From contig JAEUWY010000005.1 in assembly GCA_022059125.1 (NCBI GenBank), positions 6,386,001 through 6,450,000 of the forward strand: a stretch of 64,000 bases of DNA, read 5' to 3'. The translations under genes were made by a program, and so were the position numbers. The stretch is from Corynespora cassiicola. Lineage: Eukaryota; Ascomycota; Dothideomycetes; Pleosporales; Corynesporascaceae. The notes beneath the pieces are model-generated. The model had not been told where the DNA came from. It ran no database searches and worked only from the letters and a program-made list of their open reading frames with translations. Each line of letters starts with the position of its first letter. The stretch's first letter is position 1. This document shows positions 43,301 to 54,385 of this stretch, one piece after another.

Positions 43301-44959
43301 AGTACGCCTGCTGCCAAGTCTGGCTTTTCCTTTGGTGGTTCCAGCTCCTCTGGCGGTCTCCTCTCCGCCTTTGCAAAGACTGCCAAGACGTACGAGGAAC
43401 TGGCAGCCGAGCGCAAGAAAAAGGCCATGGAGGAAGACTATGATTCCGACGACGAGACAGAAGAAGAATGGTCTGCCCGCTATGACAGGGAAGAGGCCAA
43501 GCGGCGCGAGGAAGAGGAGAAGAAGAAGCAGAGCAGCAAGGGCTTCTCGTTTGGTGCTTCTTCCAAGAAGCCTGCCGAATCATCCACCAAGCCAGTCAGC
43601 GGCGCTTCCACTCCTGCCCTCTTCAGTCCCCGTGTCGGCAGCCCTGCCCCCTCTACCTCTGGCGGAGCATCGGTATTCGACTCTCAGGGGCCATCCAAGG
43701 CTCCCCCGAGCAACATCTTTGGGCACTTGTCGTCCAACGTGTCGTCGGCTAGCCAGGATGACAGCGACGATGACCACGACGACGCCCAGGAGTCTGACGA
43801 AGCCGAGGAAGAGCCCGAGGAGCAATCCGAGGATCAATCGGAATCGGATCACCCTGCCAGTTCTAGTCAGTCAAAGCGAAGCAAGCCCTTTGTCGATTCG
43901 TCGTCCGAGGAGGAGACTACGAAGCGACCTGGTTCCAGGCCCAGCCTCTTGTCGCGCATGACCCGAGCTGATGATGACGAGGATGAACAAGACTCTCCAG
44001 CAGTGTCCAACGGCGTCCAGACGCCCAATAAGCCCTTTGCTCACTTTGACTTTGCTGCTGCCGCTGCCCAGAGCGCTCCGCCAAAATCGGATGGCTTTGC
44101 CGGTGACCAGACTTATAAGCCAGACACGCCCATCAAGTTTAGCGCTGTGCCCGCGACCGAAAAGAAGACCTCGACGTTTTCGTTTGGCGAGGGTTCAACG
44201 ACGCCTACAAAGGCTCCCCCTGCGTCCATGTTTGGCCAGTCGACTGAGTCGGGCAACCTGTTCAAGTTCAATACCACGCCCACGACCGAGAAGAAGGATG
44301 GCCCGACTTTTGGCTTCGGCACCCCCACGACTGAGAAAAAGGACGCGCCCACTTTCCAGTTCCAGCCCGCCACCCCATCGCCTGCCGAATTCGCTGCAAC
44401 GCCATCCAAGCCGTTTGCTTTTCTGGGTCAATCAACGGGTCTGACTCCCTTTGGCGGAAAGTCTGGGCCTGGCTCTGTCACGTCGTCTGTGTTTTCGTCG
44501 CGTGCCACTACGCCCTTGTCCGAAGCCGAGACGAGCGGAAAGGATTCTGCCGCCGAGACCGAGGACGAGGATGCTCAAAAGGCACCGCAGCTCAATCTGA
44601 GCGAGCTCACCGAAGACGAACTCGCCGAAAACGACATTCTTTTCCAGACCGACCAGGCCATCGCCAAGAAGATGGTCGAAAATGCCTGGCAAAACTTTGC
44701 GCGTGGCCCGCTTTGGATTTTGAAAAACAAGGAGACTGGCAAGGCTTTTGTTCGCATGCGTCTCGCTAGTGGCGCGACGCCGCTCAACTACAGCCTCCTT
44801 CCCAAGCTTCAGACGACGGTCGTAGGAGCGAGCAAGAAGATGGTGTCTGCCACGCGGCCCAACGACGGTGACGGCAAGCTTGTTTCCGTCTACTACGCTT
44901 TCAAGAACTCTGAGATTGCCGAAGAATTTTCCACGGTTTACAACTCCAACCTCCCCTAG
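40393..44959 (+). CDS. NUP2: FG nucleoporin of the Nup2/Nup50 type with Ran-binding domain
   Basis: Five exons: 40393-40511, 40569-41052, 41102-41164, 41214-41264 and 41321-44959, about 1450 residues. The N-terminus MSKRGASRELTKD followed by a basic helix is the Nup50-type importin-alpha-binding start. Residues ~60-700 are FG repeats (SFGFG, LFSFG, FNFGQ, GFAFG). The middle contains a short conserved region (TIPGLAVQLATLNDRYRAKLATL), and acidic stretches follow near residues 1080-1120. The C-terminal ~130 residues are a divergent RanBP1-type domain (ENAWQNFARGPLWILKNKETGKAFVRMRL, then YYAFKNSEIAEEFSTVYNS). Nup2/Nup50 proteins sit at the nuclear basket and help release import cargo through importin-alpha and Ran-GTP. 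Exon 3 has a TAGCAG double acceptor that adds or drops one Gln. The protein is about twice as long as yeast Nup2. Confidence 0.9.
42179..42388 (+). repeat. Coding tandem repeat in the nucleoporin (four units of 17-18 codons)
   Basis: Four successive units start KEQPKP or TEQPKP, then xxGFxFGxAS. They are 17, 17, 18 and 18 codons long, 210 nt in all, with nucleotide differences between copies. Each unit contributes one FG motif. Confidence 0.85.
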
Positions 44960-46623
44960 AGACTCGGTGGGACCAGATCAACTTTGTCTGGTAGTATCAT
45001 GCATCCCTTCATTTCGGTCTGGTTTGAGACACAAGTCGCGTTGCCGGCTTTTGGTTGACTCGCCAGTAGGGTCGCCTGTCGACATGTCTAGACTCACTTT
45101 TCTGGTCCAGTATCGACGCCGACTCGCTCTCGGGCTTGAGTTGGCATCTACTCCAAGCCAGCAAGGTTCGAGTTGACAGATGGGCGCATGCAAGATGCAC
45201 TGACAGACACTACATCTGGTTCCTCCGGTCCACAGGGCGGATGCGGTTGTTTCCAACCCTTTCCCCACCCCCATTACGTTCAAACTAATTGCCCTCCTCT
45301 GTATATCTACCTTGCACAATGGCGGCAATCATCTGCTTGCTTCACTTTTGGCGTTTTTTATCGGCTTCCCCTTCCCCTTGGTTTTGTTTTGCATGGCGAT
45401 GGTGTTCTTTCGGATAGCCTTGTGGCGATATTTCCTGCAATCTCTTTCCTTGATTCTTTCAAGGAGACGGATCGACAGACTGCTTTGTACTACTAAAACG
45501 ATACCTGGTTAACAGAGGGCTAAAATTGATTGAATGGGGGTTTACTTGAGATGGTTGTTTTGGTTGAATTGCTAGTGTTGTGATGTCGGGATGCGAGTAG
45601 GACACTGCTGCTGAATTTCTGTAGCTGACGTCGCTGGCTGCTCGCTAGCTGGCAAGTGGGCATGGGTAATTTGATACTTGGAGAGGCAAGATAGATGGTA
45701 TGGGTTTTTTCCAAGGATATGGTGCTGCGTTAGAGGGAACAGAGTATTCAAAATAGGACACTATGTCGGTTTTCCATTGGTGTTGTATATATTCCAAATC
45801 TAGTGGAATAGTTGCTCTATGCCGACGACCTTCGATGCCTCCCCACACTCGTACACTTTTCACTTCATTCTTGCCCGTGCTGCAATCGATTGAGCCTGTC
45901 AATGATTACATCCAAAGTCCTTCTGGCACGCATGCTGGTCCGATTGTAATTGATACGACCAGAGCTCGTCTACCAATCCAGGTAATCTCCTCATCGCAAG
46001 AGGCAGTGCCTAATCGTGGCGCAGTCAACATATATTCCGCCAATTAGCAACCACCACACTAACCGATTTCGTTGTTTGTCAAGGAACGCATTGATCACGG
46101 CTTCCTCCCGCCGTCTCGAGGCTGTGCTTCGGTGGTCTTTGGGTCTTGCATGGTCCAAAAAAGGCAGGACGATGTGGTCTGCAAAAGTTCGTTCTTCGAT
46201 AGAGTAGCTAAAGAAGTGGTGCTGGATGGGGCTTCAATCTGCTGCCACTCGTGGCTTTATATACCTACAACATGTGAGGCTGTTTTCACTTTCCATCATC
46301 TCAGTATCTGTGTGTATTCTTGTTGTCGATAATCGCAAAAGTACAACAAGTGGTGAATCTCTGAATTTGCGACAGCACACTTGTGCTCTTTCTTGAAACT
46401 CGGCTCCATCGAGTGTGGGGGCTATGCGATGCCATTGGCTTCGGGGTTAAAGGCAAATGTTCCCACAGCCTTGGGGCCAGGCACCGGTGAACATTGAAGG
46501 ACCATCGAGGGGTTCTGCCGCCCACTTGCTGCGAGTCCCGCCATTTTTCTTCTCGTAGTCTTACCATCTCACATTTTTATCGTTGCAACAGCGTCAGTTT
46601 TGCCACCAAATTCATTTTTAACC
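44960..46623. other. Intergenic region
   Basis: About 1.66 kb between the nucleoporin stop and the C2H2 gene start. Open frames on both strands are short and without signature; no tRNA or repeat was seen. Confidence 0.5.
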
Positions 46624-49600
46624 ATGGCAATTGTCGGGGCCAGTGACAATGACGAACATGGGCTTGTTTCGAGCGACATGGAAAGACCAACAAAGCGTGC
46701 CGCCGGTATCAGAGGCAATCGTGCAGACTCAAAGAGGGCTTCTGTCCCCGCGAGACGGCCTTCCAAATCTCAAAAGCGCGAGGCAGAGGGAGATCTCCGC
46801 TTGAGCCGCAGGGACAGATTTTCAACGCCGGTAATTCATCAATCCGGTGGAGGAACTAAAGAGGGTTTATTGGAGCCTGAGGTTTTCGAAAATCCTTCGC
46901 CTCCTAGCGTCAAGGATGCATCCCATCAGCAAAAACCACTTTTGAGGACAAAGCATAGACCAATTCGGACCGCTGCAGGCTTCAGTCCCGAACATCAAAA
47001 CTCCGTACGCAGTTCCTCGTTGACATTTCAAAGAGACGAGGCTATCGGCACCCAAGGCTCAGAAACTGCACAGCCTTCCCATTCTATGAGCAGGCTCGGA
47101 GACCAACCATATAGGGAGCATGAGAAAAGACGGTCCTTGACTTCATCCGACGCAGAAGTGCGCAAGCGCTATCGTGACTTGGAAGAATTATGCACTTTCA
47201 GAGAGCGTGAAGAGAAATTACGCGTCCGCAAGGGAAAGCACAAACAACTACAGGCCGAGAGACTGCTTGACGATCAACACCGGGATATCCGCGGGGAAGG
47301 CATCGACCTAGTAAATCCGGCTAAAAGCCATTTTGCTTACGCCCCACATACTAAAACTGAAGTCAATCAAGTCACCAAGCCATTGAACTCGCCTACAGCT
47401 CAATCTAGCTTCCACGGTGCATCTTCCGAGGTGGAAAAAAATAGGCGCGAACTTGTTGCAATCGCTGCAGCCCGGTATATAAATGAGAAGAGGAAATTAC
47501 AAGGCCGAGACGCAGCAGTCTATCAGCCATCTGTCGTTGAATACGAGACCCGCCGACATCAAAGACATGAACCAGGTGTTGAAACGGGGTTGGGATTACC
47601 CAGGCATGGGGAAGCTTGGGTGAAATCTCGGCCGCCACCAAAGACGTACTACCTCCCTGTACGTTCCCAACGACATTATGGTCTAGCTTCACCCACAAGA
47701 CACGACAGCAGCATTGAAAGCCCTTTGGACCATCATTCCAGCGAGCGCAAACGCAATCTCGATATCCCGGAAACATCTAATTGCTCAGAGAGCGTACATA
47801 ATTCTTCGCTGGAGAGTTTGTTCGTTAAGAAGATTGTCAAGGGCGCTGTTGAGGTAATCCAAAAAGGCGCCAAAAAGAATGATGTCTCTTCTTCTCGAAA
47901 AAGTAAAATAGGTGTATCAGCATGCGCTTCTTTTGAGACTAATCACGCCTCTGAATTCATGGTTGATTCTGAAGAAGAGCCGGTCAAGTTGCCAAGCTCT
48001 GGATATGGCGAGGTTTCCAAGATGCCTAGCATTACCGTGACTTATGACCTATCCGCGACGCAGACTAAAGATATTAGTGCCGGTAGTGTGAGCGAAGAAA
48101 TCGTCAAAGACAGAAATGACCAAGGTGACCAAGTCGAAGATGAAAACGACATCAACTCTCATTCATCTGAAGAGATAAAACAGCCATCGAGAGGGAGTGA
48201 GATAGAGACTAAAGCTGCCCTAAAAACAGCCATGAACGTGGTAAAGGGGTTGCTGCTTCGTGAGCTATTCGAATATGCTTCATCCGAAGCCAAAGATGCC
48301 ATAGGAGGCTCAGTCTCGTCCAGTTCCATTTCCAATACAGAAAGCTCGTCATATTCGAGCGTCTCTCCAAATGCATCTGCATCGCAAGCGCCTCAAAGAG
48401 GAAAGAGAATGCGGAGTGATGACCGCGATCCTGGTGACGGGGATGATGGCAGTTCAGACGATAGTGATGACGACGACCGACCAAAGAAGAAGAAAGAAAA
48501 AAGTCCTCAGAGAGAAATACGCCGGCTAAAATGCCCCTTTTATCAGCGACAGCCTGAAAAGTATCAAAAGGGGGCGTGCAAAGGTGAAGGATTCACAGAC
48601 TTGGCAAAACTAAAGGATCATATCAAAAGAAGGCATACGCAACCTTTGAAATGCGTCCGATGCTGGTCAATCATGAATTCTGATGATCATTTGTTTGAGC
48701 ATCTGCAAAAGGATGATTTCTGCACGAAAAAGCCGGAACCGCAAGATGATCGAATTCAGCAACAGTTCTTGAAGCGGTTGGACTTTAAGAAGGCTCCTTA
48801 TTCGAACGCGAAGAATGTCGAGGAGAAGTGGAAAATGATGTTCAGCGTGCTATTTCCGGACGATGATAGTATCCCATCTCCATGTAAGTAAATCTCAGAC
48901 AGATGACTCTCCATGCGACTGACAGCCATAGACGAGCATCAAGGGATGAGCCTGCAGTTCGAAAAGGTTCTAAGCGAAGCTCTCGACGAAGAGTTGACTC
49001 GCGAATTGGCTCCGATTCTTGATCCTATAATGTATCGCATCAAAAAGCTCACACCGGCAATAATCGAGAGATGCCGTGCGAAGCTGATGCGCGATTCTCC
49101 ATCGTCTGACAACATATCGAATCGCACATTATTTTCAGAGATATCGGGATCCGTTTCATGCTCAGGAAAGCCAAAGAATAAGAAGCAAACTTTGCACTCG
49201 AACAATACTACAGCGTCTCCATGCCTATCGGGCGGCGTCGACTTGATACCCACGGCAGAGGTGCTTTCTAGTAAATCTCGGAGGAAACAGCCACAAATCG
49301 ATCCATTTCCTGGAATAGATGAGAGTACTAATAGCTTGCAAGGAGTGGCGAGTACGAGGAATAACGGCCAAGTCATCATGTCTTGGTCCGAGGCATCAAG
49401 GACAATGATGGGTGACCGCAACAGTAGTGTGAATAATTTCGTGCAAATAAGGAACGATGGAATAGAATCAGGTTCTGATTCTTTTTTGGGTACTGACGTC
49501 TCTTCTGCTATCAAAGAAGGCTCAGTCTTGACCAACAACACAAGCGTGGTCGCATCTGAACCCTACAATTTTGCCGACTGTTGGGTGCCACAAAGCAACA

Positions 49601-49800
49601 TGAATATGACATATGGTCAATCATTCTCAAACCAAGAACTGGAATTTGGACTCGACGGTGAAGGGGTGACATATGGACAATACCCGGACAAACAGCTGGG
49701 CAGCGCTGTTACACGAGATCAAGGACCTTCTCGGGAATGGGACCACCCCACGACAGAGACGTTTGAATTTCCATACTTTTACACCCATAGAGGCTTGTAG
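46624..49800 (+). CDS. Fungal C2H2-type zinc-finger protein, large and mostly disordered
   Basis: Two exons, 46624-48883 and 48932-49800, give about 1043 residues. Residues 1-600 are charged and low-complexity. Near residue 635 lies the conserved fungal module LKCPFYQRQPEKYQKGACKGEGF, then LAKLKDHIKRRHTQPLKCVRCW and LFEHLQKDDFC, which supply paired Cys/His sites of two imperfect C2H2 fingers. A typical LFPDDDSIPSPY segment follows at the exon junction. The second exon is Ser/Asn-rich. The intron has two possible acceptors (CAG at 48923-48925, TAG at 48929-48931); the second gives the SPY typical of the family. This module occurs in many ascomycete proteins of unknown role, perhaps nuclear. 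ATG 46624 was chosen; the upstream TTG at 46600 is not a start. Confidence 0.85.
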
Positions 49801-50050
49801 TTTCCAAAACTAAATAGATGGAGATTTCTCAGTTATTCGCCAATGGTGAAAATACATCTAGCCATGTGGTACGATCCCCAAACGGCATTCTTGCTAAAAC
49901 TTGTAAATTATAATTCTACAGCTAAACTTTCCCATTTTTTATTGATAGCAGCAGTAATCTTCCTGGTCAGCCTCATATCGCGGAAACCTCCAAGGCCGTC
50001 ATCGCCAGGCACGGTGTTCCTTGGACAAGTCATCAAAATCTCCAAAACCT

Positions 50051-51055
50051 CTAGCTATCCCTGATGGCTTTATTGAGCCCCTCTAATCCTTCTCGGAATG
50101 GCCAGCATAAAAATGGAGAGGCCTGGTCACCGAACTTGGTCTCCTCCATTCCTATTGTTTTCTGAAAATCTCGCAATGCCCTTCCCAGAATCATCCGAAC
50201 CTTTTCATTCGGACTTGCCAGGTCTATCACCCATGTGTGCGACTTCATGGTTTCGTGCAACGTGACTTTGGCTTGTTCGACCATGTATGACGGCATTCGT
50301 GTTTTTTAGACGTCGAATTAGGATCAGAGGGGTGGAAATATCCTAGTAGAGCCGCATATCGTGAGACCAGGGTATGTTTTCTTCTTTCTGGGTCGCATTG
50401 GTGCCTATCAACGGAAGCTATTAGTATATACTCATGAATTCGCATTTGGATTGGAAGCTTGAATCGTGTTGATGCAAAGGACTTACTCCGCATACGTGTA
50501 AATCATATCCAAAAGGTAGGCTTCTTGGATTTGGTCGCAAAAGGGTCCCACAACTGCATCGCTAATCTCTTTCCGGTTTTCGTCAGGTACGAGATTCCAC
50601 TGGTTACGCTTGAACATCTCATGGGCATCTCCGACAATCTGAGAGAGTGACAAAAGGTACTCCCTCTCATCTTCAGAGAGGATTGAAGACTCCGATCCTT
50701 TGCAGGGTGCTGACGATTCGCTCGACTCCATGGCTTCTTTTACCAGACAAACGTCTGCATCCAACGAAAAGGCTAGGATTTCGACGAGGAAGCGCTGTAG
50801 TTGCTCCTTTTTTGAGTAATTTGACATTTTGCTTGGGCGTCTGATCAGACGAGGAGAATCATCTTCGGATGGAGCAGGACGTGGGCTGCTGTTGTATGGA
50901 GGAGGCAGCTCTTCGGTATTCTTTTGTGTATCCAAACCTCTGTATTGAGACTTGCCTTTGGGATTTTCGCATGGGTCTCGCTTAAGGCTCCTGTCTTCTC
51001 CGATTGTAGGCTGTGTTGCTCCAGGCCCTGAACGACGGAATATACTAAACTTCAT
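50051..51055 (-). CDS. Hypothetical fungal protein, probable frameshift in exon 2
   Basis: Exon 1 is 51055-50487 and encodes 190 residues, a Pro/Ser-rich start (ELPPPYNSSPRPAPSEDD) followed by a helical region (LQRFLVEILAFSLDADVCLVKEAM, EYLLSLSQIVGDAHEMFKR, ISDAVVGPFCDQIQEAYLLDMIYTYAE). The GTAAGT donor is followed by an intron to 50405. Exon 2 begins HQCDPERRKHTLVSRYAALLGYF. At a six-T run (50302-50307; six A in the gene) the reading must move by one base to continue as MPSYMVEQAKVTLHETMKSHTWVID to the stop at 50051. One missing base in the homopolymer, real or a sequencing error, explains this best; no good splice site was found instead. No known domain was recognised. Confidence 0.55.
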
Positions 51056-51717
51056 TTCGATAACGAGGTGCGCAAAAGCTGCGCATGGGTTTTGGTCGAA
51101 GAGTGATTTGTCTATTATACCTGGAGGTTGTTTGGATTTTGCTCAAGGGCGTGGGTAAATTAGAGTGAGTATCTATAAGTTTTGTTGAGGCATTCAAGCA
51201 CCATGGTTCACTTGACTACCTGGATTACCAGACCATGTTTCACAATCTTATGATTCTGTGCATTTTTCTAACATCTTCTGACCCCTAATGCGGCCAAACT
51301 CACAAAGATAAGCGCCATAGAACAGTTGTTAGCTAAAGTAGTTGGATCAGAAACGATGCCTGTATACCATAATGCTCTACATCTAGAATATAGACAAGCA
51401 AAGAAAAAAAAAGAAGACACACTGAAGCTATCGAGAAATATATAGCTCTTGCTTTCCATATCTTCGGTTCTAATAGATGGAGGACAGACTCAACATGTTC
51501 ATTCGCGAAAATTAGCGCAATCTCTGTGTGGGTACGCTGCACCCCTGCACCATGTCGCACTAATGTAAAAAATCGGCCGCTTGGTCTAGTTGCCGAACCT
51601 TGCGGCCCACATCCCAAAAAACGTGTATGAGAATCCAGATGCTTGCAAAATCGGCTGTCCCGCTCTTGTTGGGTTATATATTTTTTTGGTGCTGACTTTT
51701 CCATCAAAGCATAACCA
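51056..51717. other. Intergenic region before tRNA-Gly
   Basis: About 660 bp with no recognised gene. Minus-strand open frames spanning it run through the tRNA and are not credible. Confidence 0.5.
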
Positions 51718-51812
51718 GCATCGGTGGTTTAGTGGTAAAATTAGCCGTTGCCATTGAGAATTCCTTCTCAGCGACGATCGGCTAGCCCCGGGTTCGATTC
51801 CCGGCCGATGCA
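51718..51812 (+). tRNA. tRNA-Gly(GCC) with 24-nt intron
   Basis: The acceptor stem GCATCGG (51718-51724) pairs with CCGATGC (51805-51811), with discriminator A at 51812. The D-arm region TGGTTTAGTGGTAAAA (A-box) and the T-arm GGTTCGATTCC (B-box) are standard. The anticodon stem AGCCG (51743-51747) pairs with CGGCT (51779-51783), and the anticodon GCC is at 51750-51752. After A37 (51753) an intron of about 24 nt (51754-51777) interrupts the loop at the canonical 37/38 site. No CCA is encoded. It is a nuclear tRNA gene. Confidence 0.93.
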
Positions 51813-51821
51813 ATAAGCGTT

Positions 51822-51829
51822 CTTTTTTT
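51822..51829 (+). terminator. Pol III terminator of tRNA-Gly
   Basis: A run of eight T begins ten bases after the tRNA 3' end, the usual Pol III stop. Confidence 0.8.
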
Positions 51830-52261
51830 TGCCCTGTTGATAGACAGCCTGGGATGCCTTCGTGGTGGTTGAAGCCCACAGGCCAGTGGAGTCCGAGAAG
51901 CATAGATACATCGAAGCCCCATATAGAAAAAAACCCAGGACAGACCATGTATAAGACTCGATAAACGACACTTTCTTGCGTATTCAGGGGTCATGGGTGT
52001 GATGGCGGATCAACGACGAAGTCGTGTGCACGGGCCACCCATACGGTCTTGAAGAAATCGCGTACTTTGACAACTAGGTTCAAAACTCCTGCGCAATGCA
52101 AGATTTTTGATCATGTGTGCCAGAGCCTACAATGAATACGGAGCCTTGCACGATAAGCAGCAAATACCAGTCTCCTTCGACCTTGGACACCTCACACGAC
52201 CAAGTCAAACAACAACCCTTGCTAAGGAAGCCACTGAAGAGAAAAAATAATAATCATTCAT
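51830..52261. other. Intergenic spacer
   Basis: About 430 bp between the tRNA terminator and the stop codon of the membrane protein gene. Nothing recognised. Confidence 0.5.
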
Positions 52262-54385
52262 TCATAATCTATCCTCGACCGGCGAATTGCCCTCCTGAAT
52301 CAAACTCAACGGCCTCCTCCCCTTGGCCCCAGCACTCAGACTCGCCCTCCTACTCCTCCCCCCAGACGGAGACGGAGAGGCAGCCCCAAACCCTCCTCCC
52401 ACCCCCGCCGCCGTAGGACTCACAGCCCCGGAAATCGTACTCAGGAGATTCTGCCCCAGCCCGCTATTCGCGGGGCTCAGATTCACCGGCATGGGCAGCA
52501 TGGGCACGGTGTCGCTGGGGCCCGCACTGCCTCGACTCGCGCTGCGCGCCCGCCCGTACAGTCCCACGTCGACTTCCTCTTCGTCGTCGTACAGTTTGCG
52601 CGTCGTGACGCCGTAGCTATGCTCGAAGCTCGGGCGCGAAGGTTGCACATTCGCCTCGTGAACGCTGCTGCTCTGCTTCCTCCCCCTCACACTGCCCCCC
52701 ACCGGCGCAGAATCGCTCGACCCGACAGGGACGGCTGTAAAGTATCTTGGCTCCGACGCCCTCCCCCGGCCCCTCACCGTCCCCATATACCCCAGGCCAG
52801 ACGCATACACACTCCCACTCCACACCACCTCGCCCCCCTCATCGTACGCGACGCGCTCATGCCCCAGCACGCGCACAATGGCGGCAGCCTCCTGCTCCGG
52901 CGCCGCACCCGCGAGCACGGGCGCCGCGAGCGCCTTGGCTGTCTCGAGCGGTGACAAGGTGACGAACCTGTCGAGGGCCCAGAAGCGCCAGAAGGGGACG
53001 AGGGCGGCGAGGATGCCGGCGGTCATTGCTGCGAGGGCGGCGGCGAGGTGGGGGTACGAGGTGGAGTGGCGGAGCTGGGTCGTGCGGAGGGTGGCGGCGA
53101 GGGGTTGGGAGGTGGAGGGTTTGGATTGGGCGGCGTCATAGGCGGCGAGGAAGGAGAGGGAAAAGGTGTTTTTGAGGAGCGGGTGGGAGGGGGATGTGAA
53201 GAGGAGGGGGCATTCGGAAGGAGCCGAGGAACTGTCTTGGTAGAAGAGGTGGGGCCAGGGTTGTTGGGTGGTATATGTCCTTCCGGTGCTGTCGTTGGAG
53301 AGGCGGGCTTCTGAAATGAAGATGGGTCCTAGGCTGGACAGGATGCCTTGGAGGGTTCCCAAGGCTGCGTTCGGGTCGTCCGTTTCCACGTCTTGCTTGG
53401 AGGTGCTGTTTCTCACGATTTGGCGGTTTTCGACGACACTGTCCAGGTCTACAGCTAGGCTAGAGTTTTGTATGACAATCGGGTAGGGAACTACCGCCGG
53501 AATGACGCCGCAGGTATCCTCTGTGATTGTGGCCTTGCAATCGCTTCCAATGGATGAAATGTACTTGGATGTAATGAAAAGGATCGGCTGCTTGTAATCG
53601 TATCTAATCTCCATTGCGATACTGAAAATGGTCTCGTTCAAATTGTCGTCGTCCAAGAGATCGAGTTCTTTCGTCAACGGACCGCATCCAAAGTTGACGC
53701 CGGCCGCAGCGACAGTCGCCTCGCATCTCCCATCTCCCTCACAGGAATATCCCTTCTCGCTGGTAGTCGTCAGATTCGGCCCGGACAAAGTCTGTTGCGA
53801 AGCGCGAACACCTTTAGCGCTGAGTCGACTCTGCGTCCCAAAATATCCCTCTGGAATGTCGTCGGCAATGCGAATCTGCATATCCGCGTCCTGGGCGACA
53901 TTGCGAAGCACCACGCCGGTCGAGCGCTGCAACAGAGGACCGACCGCCAGCTTTGCCGCAAAGACCACAAAAGCTGCCAGCGCGACTCTCCGCGCAGAGC
54001 CGCCGGCTGCGATGGCGGGAATATAATCAGATGCGCCGGCGCCGGCATGGATGTAATGCAGCTTCCTCAGCGACGTGCCATTGATAAAGCTCCTCCACCA
54101 GGTGATGGCGACTCCAACGCTGAGCAGGGCTGCGAGCGTCACGATATACACTCCCGTGAGGATGGCCAGTAGCACCGAAGGCTGGACCCTCCACCGGCCG
54201 ACGGGAGACTCATGCGACGCGAGGAGCACCACGGCGGCCGCTCCCACGGTACCCACGAGCACGATGAACAGGAACAGAATGGCCAGGGGCGTCTTGTACG
54301 CGTTGCGGGCTCCGCTCAGCCCGCGGTAGGGTTTGGTCAAGTCTCCATAAGGCGCCAGGAGCGACTTTGCAGACCCGTCAGTCAT
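52262..54385 (-). CDS. Multi-pass fungal membrane protein of unknown function
   Basis: A single exon of 707 residues from ATG 54385 (MTDGSAKSLLAPYG); the open frame extends upstream to a GTG, which is not used. Membrane helices lie near residues 36-57 (LAILFLFIVLVGTVGAAAVV), 71-95 (VLLAILTGVYIVTLAALL), about 140-155 (ALAAFVVFAAKLAVG) and about 485-500 (AAMTAGILAALVPFWRFWAL). Between the last two is a long extracellular-type domain with several Asn-glycosylation sequons and Cys residues (YSCEGDGRCEA, NFGCGPL, DCKATITEDTCG). The cytosolic tail of ~200 residues is Ser/Gly-rich. This layout is common in fungal surface membrane proteins of unknown role; no family name is assigned. Confidence 0.75.
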   Translation of the reverse strand: MTDGSAKSLLAPYGDLTKPYRGLSGARNAYKTPLAILFLFIVLVGTVGAAAVVLLASHESPVGRWRVQPSVLLAILTGVYIVTLAALLSVGVAITWWRSFINGTSLRKLHYIHAGAGASDYIPAIAAGGSARRVALAAFVVFAAKLAVGPLLQRSTGVVLRNVAQDADMQIRIADDIPEGYFGTQSRLSAKGVRASQQTLSGPNLTTTSEKGYSCEGDGRCEATVAAAGVNFGCGPLTKELDLLDDDNLNETIFSIAMEIRYDYKQPILFITSKYISSIGSDCKATITEDTCGVIPAVVPYPIVIQNSSLAVDLDSVVENRQIVRNSTSKQDVETDDPNAALGTLQGILSSLGPIFISEARLSNDSTGRTYTTQQPWPHLFYQDSSSAPSECPLLFTSPSHPLLKNTFSLSFLAAYDAAQSKPSTSQPLAATLRTTQLRHSTSYPHLAAALAAMTAGILAALVPFWRFWALDRFVTLSPLETAKALAAPVLAGAAPEQEAAAIVRVLGHERVAYDEGGEVVWSGSVYASGLGYMGTVRGRGRASEPRYFTAVPVGSSDSAPVGGSVRGRKQSSSVHEANVQPSRPSFEHSYGVTTRKLYDDEEEVDVGLYGRARSASRGSAGPSDTVPMLPMPVNLSPANSGLGQNLLSTISGAVSPTAAGVGGGFGAASPSPSGGRSRRASLSAGAKGRRPLSLIQEGNSPVEDRL

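Noticed and set aside
43042..43428. Antisense frames within the nucleoporin gene (also 41728-42708)
   Set aside because: They mirror the FG-repeat coding sequence, whose codon bias keeps the opposite strand open.
46600..46623. Extended N-terminus for the C2H2 protein
   Set aside because: The longer frame begins with TTG; the first ATG in good context is at 46624.
49843..50064. Short plus-strand frame with a hydrophobic stretch downstream of the C2H2 gene
   Set aside because: It is 73 codons, lies in the probable 3' UTR and has no other support.
51333..51948. Minus-strand open frames across the tRNA-Gly gene, including an apparent HRPGIEPGA protein segment
   Set aside because: This is the antisense translation of the tRNA T-arm region, a well-known spurious protein signature.
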